NCBI GenBank assembly: GCA_964344685.1
Contig: CAYFOK010000004.1
Coordinates: 124,001 to 188,000, forward strand
DNA length: 64,000 nucleotides
Source: Scalindua sp964344685
GTDB taxonomy: Bacteria; Planctomycetota; Brocadiia; Brocadiales; Scalinduaceae
Reading direction: 5' to 3'
The notes beneath the pieces are model-generated. The model did not search any database and had not been told where the DNA came from. It worked only from the letters and a program-made list of their open reading frames with translations. The translations under genes were made by a program, and so were the position numbers. Position 1 is the stretch's first letter, and the number at the start of each line of letters is the position of its first letter. Positions 52,778 through 61,463 of the stretch are shown in pieces.

Positions 52778-55700
52778 TTCTGAATTCCTTTATTTGGAAA
52801 ATGTTGATCTAAATCCCATGGATCACTTGGTACTATATCTAATCCTGCGAGGAAAGTATAAGCACCTATACCAACTATTACAAGCCCAACAGGTCCAGTC
52901 ACTATAATTGCAGGAGTAGTAAAAGTACCAGCTATAAAGACAACTCCTTTACCTATAAGTACCGAACCACCCATAATTAAATCTGTATTTAAGTTTGATT
53001 GAGAACTATTGCCTATCTCTTTTTTACCACTAGTTGACTGTACCGCATTCATGAGTCTCCAAACAGCGTCTTCTGGATTATAATTGTCTGCAAGGTACGG
53101 GTTACTATCTACTAAGCCATGATTAGCAAGTCTATGGTGAGTCTTACCTCTATTATTAGGATTTTTCCCGTAAAAAGGCATGCTGGGCGCTTTTACTTTG
53201 TTATGTGAACTACGCTGACTATCCCTCTCCGAAGCCTCATATGCTTTACTAGTTAGCTGTTTTACACCTTGTTCAGCAACTGCCTTGATAGTTAATCCAA
53301 GTGGCCCATTGGGATCAACTCCTATATACCTCAGACCTGCATCAATTCCAGCATTTACTATGTTTTCAATGCTAAAGGATGTGGCCTGTTTAAAATTCTG
53401 CTCAAAAACCTTTTCCGGTTTAGTAAAAATACTTGTGACCTTTTTCCATGCTTTACTGGCAGTCTTCTTAATCCAATCCCAAGCCCCATGCCCACTCGGA
53501 TCGGTATACTTTATCGGGTTATTCAGGACATAGCTGTATCTGTTAAGAGCCTGCGGGTTTGTCGGATCAGGTACAAGCGTATCAGCAGATATAAACCTTC
53601 CAAGCACAGGGTTGTAGTATCTGGCGTTATAGTAATATAGCCCGGTTTCTATGTCAAGTTCCTGCGAAGTAAACTTGTGACTTACTTTATATGAGCCGGT
53701 GTCTGTTCTTGTCTCACCAAACGGATAGTAGTGCACCTCTTCCACCTTGGTCCCACTCGCATTGGTGATCACACTGCTGCTCCCGAGATGGTCCTGATGG
53801 TAGTAGTATGTGGAGTCAGTTGACCCGGATGTTACTATCGAGGCTATCCGTGTAGCGCCTGCAAATATGTACCTGGTTGTTGTTGTACCTTTTTTCTCAT
53901 ATAGCTTTCCTATGTATATGGTCGTAGTAGTCCCCGTCTGCTTCTTTACCCTCGCGCCGGTACCGTCGTAGTAAAGTAATGCCGTTGTACTCCCCTTTGT
54001 TATCGATCCCGGCTTGTTGTCGTAGTTGTAGGAGATGGTCCTGTCTGTGTCTGCCGTCATGTTACCGTTATCATCGTAGGTGTATGTCTTGCCGTTACTC
54101 GTCGCAGTCACGGCGTGCGGCCTTGTTGTACTACTGTATGTGTATGTAACTCCTCTTTTTGAGGTAAAGTTGCCTATGGTGTCATAGGCGTATGTGAGCG
54201 AGCCGTAGCTCGTACTGCTTGCGTTTGTCAGACGGTCAAGTGCGTCATAGGTAAAGCTCTGCGTATTTGCAGAGTTTACGTTGTCTGTTATGTATGTTAT
54301 GTTGCCTGTGTTGTCAAAGGTGTATGAGCGGTTTATGAGGTCTGTACCGGATGAGGTCTCTGTATCTATTGTTTTTAAAAGGCCGTTATCTGCATTGTAT
54401 GTATAGGCGGTCTCTATACCGTTTCCGTAGGTAATGCCTCCCGTCTGTCCCAGTGCATTGTAGCCTGAGTAGGAGGCGTAGGTGGTACTTGTGCTTTTTA
54501 CGGATGAGAGGTTACCGCCTGTGTCGTATGTGTAGTTTACGGTCTCTGAGTCCGGGTAGGTCACGCTCTTTGTCCTGCCAAGGGCGTCGTATGTTGTCTC
54601 TGTCGTATAGCTGCTGCTAGTTACGCCATTGGTGACAGTCTTTATGGTCTTTGTAGTCCTGCCCAGCTTGTCGTAGTAGTATTTCGTATTGCCGGTTGAG
54701 TCTGTAAGTGTGGTAAGACGTCCTTTAGGTTGGGTTGAAAATGATTGGTCATATGTGTATGTAGTGTCTGTTCCCAGTGGATAATCTTTTTTTGTTATCC
54801 TGTTTAGCTTATCGTATGTGTGTGTTATGGTCTGGTTCTTAGGGTCAGTCTGTGAGGTGAGGTTGCCGTTTGCATCGTAACTGTATGACCAGTCTCCCAT
54901 ATCCGGGTCTGACATTGTCTTCTTCCTGCCTAGGGTATCGTAGGTCATTGTGGTTACGTTACTCTTTGCATCTGTAAGTTTTATGAGGTTGCCCGGTGCG
55001 TTGTATTCGTATGTAGTTGTAGCGTAGAGCGACTGCGCACCGCTTGACCCGGTGTACTCTTTTACCGTGATCAATCTGCCATAGACGTCTTTTATCTCCA
55101 CCTTCTTGTGGCCGTTTGCGTCTGTATAGGTGGTCGTACCTTTTGAGTAGCTTGTAGTGGTATAGGTACTGTCAGGGTTTGTCACTTTTGTCACACGTCC
55201 GATTGGGTCGTATGTGTATGTGGTCCATCTTTTTGTACCGTTTGTAAAGTAGGGGAGTGTTTTTTTCTTTACACGTCCGCTGCTGTCATACTCTATCTCC
55301 TCGTAGATTGTCTTGCCGTCCGGGCCCTCTCTCCACGATTTGTGCCTTCGTTCAAGGCCGTCAAGGCAATCTTCCGACCGGAGGTAGTTTGCCGTACCGT
55401 GCTCCTCTGTCCGGTAGGTTACAATCCTCAGGTTTGCATCTCCGCAGTCCTGGTATTCGTATGTCACTGTACCGTAGGTAGAGGCAGTATCTAATGGCCC
55501 GGTTACCTTTGTCAGCCTTCCCAGGGCGTCGTATGTGTATGTGGTTGTGTTGCCGTTTGGGTCTGTCTCTGATGATATCTTGCCATATAAATTATTGTAT
55601 ATCGTTGTCGCGGTCTGTGACAGCGGGTTTGTAGCTGTCTTCGGGTATATGTATGTAGAGTCGTAGGTTATAGTAGTTGTATTACCTCTCGGGTCTTTTA

Positions 55701-58503
55701 TAGATGTCTGGTTACCGTATGTGTTGTATGTATAGGTTATTACCGGGTTTGTACCTCCGCTCAGCCATCTCGTGTCTGTAAGGAGGTTGCCGGCTGAGTC
55801 GTAGGTGTACCACGCCTCACTTACCTTTGTACCGGCACTGTTTTTTATGTATGTATGGTCAGGAAGTGAGACTATCCAGTTTGTGGTGTCGTAGTCGTAT
55901 TCAGTGTATTCGTCCCTCTCGTCCCCACTTACCGAGGTGTCTCCGTATAGCTTCTTCAGTGTTGTATTACCGTATGAGTCGTAGGTAAAGGTGGTCTTTG
56001 TTTTCTTAGCTGTACTTGTACCATCGTATATATAATCATCTCTTTGTGTCAGGTATGGATATTTTACGCCTGTATTGGGTGTTGTGGAGCTGTATGTGTT
56101 TTCTGTCTTAGAGTATAGATTACCGGATGAGTCCTTTGTCTGCTCTTTGTACGGGAGTCCCTTGTATACGTCGTCCTGTTTAAACCAGCTCTCCGTTATT
56201 GTACCTGCAGGGTCTGTAGCCTTTACGTACCCGAAGCCCCTGAACTCCCTGTCCTGTATGTCGTGGTATCCTTTCGAGTATGTGTAGCTTGTCTTTGATG
56301 AGTTTCCTTTTCCGTCACTTACAGTTATTGATGAGACGGTATTTACATTAAACGGGAGTTGTGTATTGTCATATGTTGTGGATGGCTTGTAAGCAATAGT
56401 TGTTGTTCCGCCGACGCCGTTATCTACGGAGGTTATCAGGTCGGGGATCAAGGGTTTTGCCTGATGCAGGCAGGTCTTGGTGTTTGACTGACAGATCCTG
56501 CCTGAAGAGTCCGCATAGGTAGTAATAAACTCTGTCTTCCCGTCTCCGTTGTAATCTCCCTGCGCCTGTATACAGGCATTGCCGTCACTTGAGATACCCA
56601 TTGAGTACTGCACCCTGGTAAATGTCCCGTCACCATCTGAGAGGTATGCGTATGTCTGGGTATTGCCATCGCTTATCCTTCCGTATGGGTCTGACCATGT
56701 GGTAAGGAAGTCGCTCCTGCCGTCTCCGTTAAAGTCGCCCTGGGCCTGTACACGGGCATTTGCGTCGATTGAGATTCCCAGTGGACAGAGTTCTTTTGTA
56801 AATGTGCCGTCACCTTTTGATATGTAGACACATGTCTGTGTATTGGCATCGCTTATCCTGCCGTACGGGTCTGTCCATGCAGTGATAAAGTCTGTTTTTC
56901 CGTCTCCGTTAAAGTCGCCCTGGACAGGTATCTGTGCATTGCCGTCCCTTGAGATGCCCAGCGGACAGAGTGTCTTAGTAAATGTACCGTCACCATCTGA
57001 GAGGTAGACGTATGTCTGTGTATTGGAGTCACTGATCCTGCCGTACGGGTCTGTCCATGCAGTGATAAAGTCTGTCTTACCGTCTCCGTTAAAGTCGCCC
57101 TGGACAGGTATCTGTGCATTGCCGTCCCTTGAGATGCCCAGCGGACAGAGTGTCTTAGTAAATGTACCGTCACCATCTGAGAGGTAGACGTATGTCTGTG
57201 TATTGGAGTCACTGATCCTGCCGTACGGGTCTGTCCATGCAGTAAGGAAGTCTGTCTTTCCGTCTCCGTTAAAATCGCCCTGTACCAGTATCTGTGCATT
57301 TGCGTCCCTTGAGATGCCCAGCGGGTAGAGTGTTTTAGTAAATGTGCCGTCACCATCTGAGAGGTAGACGTATGTCTGGGTATTGGAGTCACTGATCCTG
57401 CTGTACGGGTCTGTCCATGCGGAGAGGAAGTCTGTCTTCCCGTCTCCGTTAAAATCGCCCTGTACAAGTATGCGGGCGTTCTCCTCTCTTGAGATGTTAA
57501 GCGGGCATACGGTCTGTGTAAAGCCGTTATCAGGTTGCTGATGCGTAAACGTAGTTGCCGGCAGGCAGCTACCTCCCGAAACAGCCCCTGTGGAGCTTAC
57601 CGAGGTATCACTGCCGTACTGCTGCACGCTGTAGAGGACACTCCTGCCTGTAGATGAGCTGTATTGTGAACCGGTGGTATCAGGGTCGGCATCGTATACA
57701 AGTTTGTATGCCCTTACGGTGCTGCTTCCGGAGACTGCCTGTATGGTAATAAGACGTTTTGCTGTCTTTACGGAGAAGTTGGATGTGTACATCACGGGGA
57801 TGTCTGTCCTGGTCTCATAGTAGAACTTTATGTACTTTGCAGGGCTAAGGCCGGTACCACCCGTATAGCTTATCTTGTCGAGGTATATCTCTCCTTTGTC
57901 TTTTGTGTAGCTGTAGGTGATGTAGTTGCCGTTGGTGTCTTCCACCTTGTCTATCATCCATTTGAATACTCTGGTGGAATCAGCCGTGTCGTCCTGTCTT
58001 GATGCCGCGGTAGTGCCGTAGTAGTGTTTTGTGCCGTCCTTAGTAGTCGCTGTCCAGCCTCCTGAGCCGTTGTAGTAGTATTTTATAAATGCCCCTTCTC
58101 TCTTGTGCCCGTAGTATCCTGTGCCCCAGTCGCCACGTGCAACGAGTTCACGATTGCCGTCGGCTACATAGTCGTTTTTACTGTAATTAACACCCCGTTT
58201 TGTGTTCCTCTGGATAAAGGATGTCTTTATGTCCCATCCCACGCCTATCCAGCCATTCCGCTTATTTGAGTTGTAGGTGAGGGCGAGGTTGGGGGCCATG
58301 CCGTTTCTGCCGGGCGGGACTTCTATGGGGATGTTGATATTTGCCGCGCCTGTGTTGGGGTCTGTACCCACGCTTGATGTTGTGCCTCCCATGGTGGATG
58401 GGACTGCAGTGTTACTCGCTGCGGCATGGACAGCGGTTATGGCTAGAAAGAATATCAGGATGCTATAGATTATGCTTTTTTTTAATAGTTTGCAGGAAAT
58501 CAT
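52774..58503 (-). CDS. Secreted SpvB/FG-GAP/RHS-repeat protein, polymorphic toxin candidate
   Basis: 1909 residues. Signal peptide 1-27. SpvB-like N-domain about 35-310 (G-G-T-T-S-S-V-G-T-D-P-N-T-G-A, LALTYNSNKRNGWIGVGWDI). Six near-identical 60-residue FG-GAP/VCBS-type repeats at about 322-681 (GDFNGDGKTDF, LSDGDGTFTK; Ca2+-binding pattern). YD repeats about 760-1560 (TYTYDALGRLT and many variants). RHS core about 1570-1665 (YYHQDHLGSSSVITN, Y-Y-Y-N-A-R-Y-Y-N-P-V-L-G-R-F, TDPSGH). Pre-tip 1666-1820 and a hydrophobic Gly-rich tip of 88 residues (about 1822-1909). Its SD (AGAGGA) lies within a dispersed repeat. The toxin role is inferred from organisation. Confidence 0.88.
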   Translation of the reverse strand: MISCKLLKKSIIYSILIFFLAITAVHAAASNTAVPSTMGGTTSSVGTDPNTGAANINIPIEVPPGRNGMAPNLALTYNSNKRNGWIGVGWDIKTSFIQRNTKRGVNYSKNDYVADGNRELVARGDWGTGYYGHKREGAFIKYYYNGSGGWTATTKDGTKHYYGTTAASRQDDTADSTRVFKWMIDKVEDTNGNYITYSYTKDKGEIYLDKISYTGGTGLSPAKYIKFYYETRTDIPVMYTSNFSVKTAKRLITIQAVSGSSTVRAYKLVYDADPDTTGSQYSSSTGRSVLYSVQQYGSDTSVSSTGAVSGGSCLPATTFTHQQPDNGFTQTVCPLNISREENARILVQGDFNGDGKTDFLSAWTDPYSRISDSNTQTYVYLSDGDGTFTKTLYPLGISRDANAQILVQGDFNGDGKTDFLTAWTDPYGRISDSNTQTYVYLSDGDGTFTKTLCPLGISRDGNAQIPVQGDFNGDGKTDFITAWTDPYGRISDSNTQTYVYLSDGDGTFTKTLCPLGISRDGNAQIPVQGDFNGDGKTDFITAWTDPYGRISDANTQTCVYISKGDGTFTKELCPLGISIDANARVQAQGDFNGDGRSDFLTTWSDPYGRISDGNTQTYAYLSDGDGTFTRVQYSMGISSDGNACIQAQGDYNGDGKTEFITTYADSSGRICQSNTKTCLHQAKPLIPDLITSVDNGVGGTTTIAYKPSTTYDNTQLPFNVNTVSSITVSDGKGNSSKTSYTYSKGYHDIQDREFRGFGYVKATDPAGTITESWFKQDDVYKGLPYKEQTKDSSGNLYSKTENTYSSTTPNTGVKYPYLTQRDDYIYDGTSTAKKTKTTFTYDSYGNTTLKKLYGDTSVSGDERDEYTEYDYDTTNWIVSLPDHTYIKNSAGTKVSEAWYTYDSAGNLLTDTRWLSGGTNPVITYTYNTYGNQTSIKDPRGNTTTITYDSTYIYPKTATNPLSQTATTIYNNLYGKISSETDPNGNTTTYTYDALGRLTKVTGPLDTASTYGTVTYEYQDCGDANLRIVTYRTEEHGTANYLRSEDCLDGLERRHKSWREGPDGKTIYEEIEYDSSGRVKKKTLPYFTNGTKRWTTYTYDPIGRVTKVTNPDSTYTTTSYSKGTTTYTDANGHKKVEIKDVYGRLITVKEYTGSSGAQSLYATTTYEYNAPGNLIKLTDAKSNVTTMTYDTLGRKKTMSDPDMGDWSYSYDANGNLTSQTDPKNQTITHTYDKLNRITKKDYPLGTDTTYTYDQSFSTQPKGRLTTLTDSTGNTKYYYDKLGRTTKTIKTVTNGVTSSSYTTETTYDALGRTKSVTYPDSETVNYTYDTGGNLSSVKSTSTTYASYSGYNALGQTGGITYGNGIETAYTYNADNGLLKTIDTETSSGTDLINRSYTFDNTGNITYITDNVNSANTQSFTYDALDRLTNASSTSYGSLTYAYDTIGNFTSKRGVTYTYSSTTRPHAVTATSNGKTYTYDDNGNMTADTDRTISYNYDNKPGSITKGSTTALLYYDGTGARVKKQTGTTTTIYIGKLYEKKGTTTTRYIFAGATRIASIVTSGSTDSTYYYHQDHLGSSSVITNASGTKVEEVHYYPFGETRTDTGSYKVSHKFTSQELDIETGLYYYNARYYNPVLGRFISADTLVPDPTNPQALNRYSYVLNNPIKYTDPSGHGAWDWIKKTASKAWKKVTSIFTKPEKVFEQNFKQATSFSIENIVNAGIDAGLRYIGVDPNGPLGLTIKAVAEQGVKQLTSKAYEASERDSQRSSHNKVKAPSMPFYGKNPNNRGKTHHRLANHGLVDSNPYLADNYNPEDAVWRLMNAVQSTSGKKEIGNSSQSNLNTDLIMGGSVLIGKGVVFIAGTFTTPAIIVTGPVGLVIVGIGAYTFLAGLDIVPSDPWDLDQHFPNKGIQK
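53042..53598 (-). repeat. 557-bp duplication of the RHS C-terminal region, main copy
   Basis: The source or partner of the orphan copy at 51539-52095. It covers codons from R-F-I-S-A-D of the RHS core through the pre-tip to W-R-L-M-N-A-V. Beyond its left end the two tips are unrelated. Confidence 0.95.
56460..57540 (-). repeat. Six tandem 180-bp coding repeats
   Basis: The period is exactly 180 bases; for example the blocks starting at 56881 and 57061 differ at only a few positions over the full unit. Each encodes one 60-residue FG-GAP-like module of the RHS protein. Outer units are more diverged than the central pair, the pattern of recent internal expansion. Confidence 0.93.
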
Positions 58504-59090
58504 ATTCTGTCCTCTCTTTACGCTCTTTGCGCCTTAGCGGTGAAAGTTTTTTTATGTTTTGGAGAAGATTAGCAGAATTTGAGAAATGGACAACCGGGTA
58601 AGAACCGGTATAAAATTGGTATACAAAATACCAGTTATTTGTAGAAAACGCTTTGAGGGTCGAGGGTTAGGAGTTGACGATTGAGGAGTTTTACCTGGTG
58701 GTCGAAAAGACTATCTCACCGCAAACCTGCCCGAACTGACTGGTCAGGCGGGGACGCAAAGGAAAGTCATAAGAGAAAAAACTATGAAAAAAGATGGAAA
58801 ATTACTGATGTTGAAGAGAATGAAAAAGAGAATATCGAATATACCTTCCCGACTCGCCGTTGAGGTGGGGAACAATGAATTACGAATGATTTATTATCAG
58901 TGTTTAATCTGTGTGTATCCCTGGCAAAATTTTTGTTCTTCCTTCCTGTCCTCGGCACCTTTTGTCCGGGGAGCGCCCTTTGCGTCTCTGCGGTAAGTGT
59001 CTTTTTTTTCTTTAGATTGTGAGATAAAGGGGCCAAATCTCCCCCCGGCTGCATTAAATAAGTATGATGTCCCCCGATTTATTTCAGTAG
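58504..59090. other. 587-bp region with dispersed repeats
   Basis: 58505-58550 is the repeat phrase that provides the RHS SD. 58700-58770 is the 'caccgcaaa...gacgcaaagg' phrase split by a 27-bp palindromic insert. 58930-59035 repeats 50100-50215. 59054-59086 matches 52173-52204. Short open frames here on both strands overlap the repeats and are not credible genes. Confidence 0.7.
58726..58752. repeat. 27-bp palindromic insert, copy 2
   Basis: Begins CCTGCCCGAACTGAC and ends TGGTCAGGCGGG. It splits CACCGCAAA and GACGCAAAGG. The same phrase is uninterrupted at 17947-17960 (CACCGCAAAGACGC), giving an occupied and an empty site in one window. Confidence 0.85.
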
Positions 59091-59768
59091 TCAGCTTTTC
59101 CTTTCCCAGCACAGAATGGCAATATCAGTCTTGTCGATTTGCACCGGAGTATCCTGCTCCATCTGGAAATCTATTTTGCTGTCTGTTACTTCTTGAAACT
59201 CATCAACCTCATTCATATCCTTAAAGCAGAAACTGCTGTCAACAGAGTAGGTCTTTATAAAAAGAAAATTGTATTCGTTCTGCAAAGAGTCTATCTCCTT
59301 AAAATCAATATAGTAGTCGTTATTGATTTCAGTTATCAGGCAGACATTAAGGGACTTGAATTCAAAGACTTTTTCCATAGCGCTGATAAAGCCCCCATGC
59401 ACAAGATGCAGGCTGTTGCATGCTATAATCAGGTCGTATTGAAAATCCTGATGACTGATTTCTTCCCATTTACGCTTAAGTACTCTTACATTGGGAATGC
59501 TTAATACTTCAAGTTTATGCCTGAAGATGTCAATCATTCCTCCTGACGGTTCAACTGCAGTCACCTCGCACCCAAAAGATGCCATTGGTATAGATAACAC
59601 CCCCGTTCCCGCCCCAATATCAAGTACATTCCACTCTTTTTCTATAATACCTCTGAGTTCATGTAATATTACTTTATGGTATCCTCCGCGCATGAGCCAT
59701 TTTTCATACCACGGAGCAAATCTGTCCCAGAAAGCAATGTCTTTAGGTCTTAAAGTTGTGATATTCAT
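59091..59768 (-). CDS. Class I SAM-dependent methyltransferase
   Basis: 225 residues. Motif I VLDIGAGTGVLSIPMASFG, then EVTAVEPSGGMIDIF and the post-motif D-L-I-I-A-C-N-S-L-H-L-V. N-terminal FAPWYEKWLMRGGYHK resembles UbiE/MenG-type or Methyltransf_25 enzymes. The substrate is unknown. It starts 6 bp after the rluA stop, so it is probably co-transcribed with it. Confidence 0.85.
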   Translation of the reverse strand: MNITTLRPKDIAFWDRFAPWYEKWLMRGGYHKVILHELRGIIEKEWNVLDIGAGTGVLSIPMASFGCEVTAVEPSGGMIDIFRHKLEVLSIPNVRVLKRKWEEISHQDFQYDLIIACNSLHLVHGGFISAMEKVFEFKSLNVCLITEINNDYYIDFKEIDSLQNEYNFLFIKTYSVDSSFCFKDMNEVDEFQEVTDSKIDFQMEQDTPVQIDKTDIAILCWERKS

Positions 59769-59774
59769 GGGTTT

Positions 59775-60452
59775 TTAAAATGGTTTGCTGGTACTGGAGA
59801 AAGTCATGCGATTATTTGCTGTCGGATGGTTGATAATCAGTTCCTTAGCATGCAGGTTAAGACGATCAGCCATTAAGTATGCGGCTTCATGAGCATAGAG
59901 CTCGTCTCCAAGGATTGGATGTCCCATGGCCTGCATATGTACACGCAGCTGGTGTGTACGCCCGGTAGCAGGAGACAATTCCACAAGGCAGCTGTTTTCA
60001 AGACGTTCAATAATTCTCCAGTGTGTCAATGCCTCTTTCCCCAGTTGGTAATCAACAATCTGAAGAGGCCTCCGCTCCCAATCGCATCGCAAAGGCAGAT
60101 TAATCAGACCTGATGTCTGCCCGGGCTGGCCATATACTTCTGCAACATAAGTTTTTTCAGTTTCCCGGTTTTCAAACTGCCGGCTCAATTCACGGTGCGA
60201 TTCCCGGTTCAGTGCAATGACCATAAGGCCGGAAGTGGAAAAGTCCAGCCTGTGAACAATGCGGGCTTCAGGATAGAGCTTATTAACACGTTTAATGAGG
60301 CAGTCCTGTTTATCGGGAGTTCTTCCGGGCACTGAAAGCATGTTTGCCGGTTTTTCTACAATGATGATTTGTTCATCGTTATAGATATAGTCAATCTCAC
60401 CTATTGGAGGCGGGAGGATATCATGTGTTATATTATGTATATAAGGTATCAT
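59775..60452 (-). CDS. rluA: RluA-family pseudouridine synthase
   Basis: About 225 residues. IIIVEKPANMLSVPGR, catalytic Asp in ARIVHRLDFSTSGLMVIAL, R-E-T-E-K-T-Y-V-A, SPATGRTHQLRVHMQAMGHP and ILGDELYA are all RluA hallmarks. No S4 domain, so it is closest to RluA (23S U746 and tRNA U32) rather than RluC/D. I use the ATG at 60452 (MIPYIHNITHD); the frame is open 7 codons more to a TTG inside a dispersed repeat. Confidence 0.9.
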   Translation of the reverse strand: MIPYIHNITHDILPPPIGEIDYIYNDEQIIIVEKPANMLSVPGRTPDKQDCLIKRVNKLYPEARIVHRLDFSTSGLMVIALNRESHRELSRQFENRETEKTYVAEVYGQPGQTSGLINLPLRCDWERRPLQIVDYQLGKEALTHWRIIERLENSCLVELSPATGRTHQLRVHMQAMGHPILGDELYAHEAAYLMADRLNLHAKELIINHPTANNRMTFSSTSKPF

Positions 60453-60551
60453 TTTTTCGCCACAAAAACACAAAGAAAAAAACTTTAGCCACAGATTTTC
60501 ACTGATTTACACGGATAATAAATTCTTCAATCTTCAATTCGTACCCGGATT

Positions 60552-60686
60552 CCTTACCTGCCCGACAATTTCATTCTGGCAGGCGAAAGTAAGGACATTT
60601 TCCTCACTCTAGTGATGATTCCAGGTATAAGGACGATTCCTCACTCTCGTGAGGGTTCCATCTCTGGACTCCTTACGAAAGTAAGG
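60552..60686. repeat. Hairpin cluster including palindromic insert copy 3 and its empty twin
   Basis: CCTTAC (60552-60557), a 27-bp insert (60558-60584, CTGCC...GGCAGGC), then GAAAGTAAGG (60585-60594). The uninterrupted form CCTTACGAAAGTAAGG stands at 60671-60686. Between them, CCTCACTCT-GTGA-G occurs twice (60606 and 60641 regions), the second a perfect hairpin CCTCAC-TCTC-GTGAGG. Confidence 0.8.
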
Positions 60687-60727
60687 TGATTAACAACCCG
60701 CAACGCGTTTCGTACTTGTCATTTACA

Positions 60728-61345
60728 TTAAACTACGGCTTTTGAAAGAAAGCTGTGAAGTTTGGCCTGTACCTTGAGATCCATATCTAAAAACTTAGTA
60801 CCGATGCGCATACTTTCCATGCTCATCACGAGGTTTTTCTGTAAGACTGTAACATTTAAGGAGTCTTCCACTCCCGGTAATTGAAAACTAATATCTACAT
60901 TTTCATTAATTCTCAGCAGCTCTTTACTATTTTCAGTTTCTGCAGGATCTATGATAATTAAACATCCTTCTTCACTGATATTTATAATACCGCCATTTAC
61001 TATGTTATCTTTAATTATTACTTTAGCAGGCAGATAACAATCAATTCTTTTATTCCCGCGAAGGTCATAGTTCTCAATTTTATTCGGATAAGCAATGGAG
61101 ATTGTTTTTTCCGTTTCTGAATTAAAGGCTATTATTTTGGATTGAAAACCAAATACAGAACCCTTGGTCTGGTATCTGACAAAAATCGCCTTCCCCCTGT
61201 AAGCAAAATTTGATGTACTGATTACCGTATATATTGGAGGCATCTTAATTATCAGGTATTGATTATCTTCCACACCCATCAGTTCGCTTTCCAGCTTCGC
61301 CTTAGAACCTTCAATCTGGATTTTTAGTCTTGTTCCAACTTTCAT
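60728..61345 (-). CDS. YcgR-like PilZ-domain protein (c-di-GMP receptor)
   Basis: 205 residues. The N-terminal YcgR-type domain (1-95; MKVGTRLKIQIEG, ISTSNFAYRGKAIFVRYQTK, FGFQSKIIAF) is followed by a PilZ domain (about 96-200) with the c-di-GMP-binding motifs R-G-N-K-R (RxxxR) and N-I-S-E-E-G ((D/N)xSxxG), then a late G-T-K-F-L. This architecture brakes flagellar motors or controls surface behaviour. It is the only visible c-di-GMP effector in the window and complements the HD-GYP array. Confidence 0.88.
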   Translation of the reverse strand: MKVGTRLKIQIEGSKAKLESELMGVEDNQYLIIKMPPIYTVISTSNFAYRGKAIFVRYQTKGSVFGFQSKIIAFNSETEKTISIAYPNKIENYDLRGNKRIDCYLPAKVIIKDNIVNGGIINISEEGCLIIIDPAETENSKELLRINENVDISFQLPGVEDSLNVTVLQKNLVMSMESMRIGTKFLDMDLKVQAKLHSFLSKAVV

Positions 61346-61463
61346 GCCGTAATAATTCTCCCGATTATTATTCTAATGTAATCCATAATCGAGTAATTTG
61401 CAGGTTTATAATTTTAATTAATAAATGGATATTTCATACTTCTTAAAATTCCTTATCAGGGGT

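Noticed and set aside
56853..57467. 204-codon frame of repeated Thr/Arg/His-rich sequence
   Set aside because: A frame shadow of the FG-GAP repeats in the RHS gene; the repetition simply follows the 180-bp DNA period.
58681..59112. Several 60-90 codon frames downstream of the methyltransferase and upstream of the RHS gene
   Set aside because: They overlap each other and the dispersed repeats; no RBS or conserved sequence.
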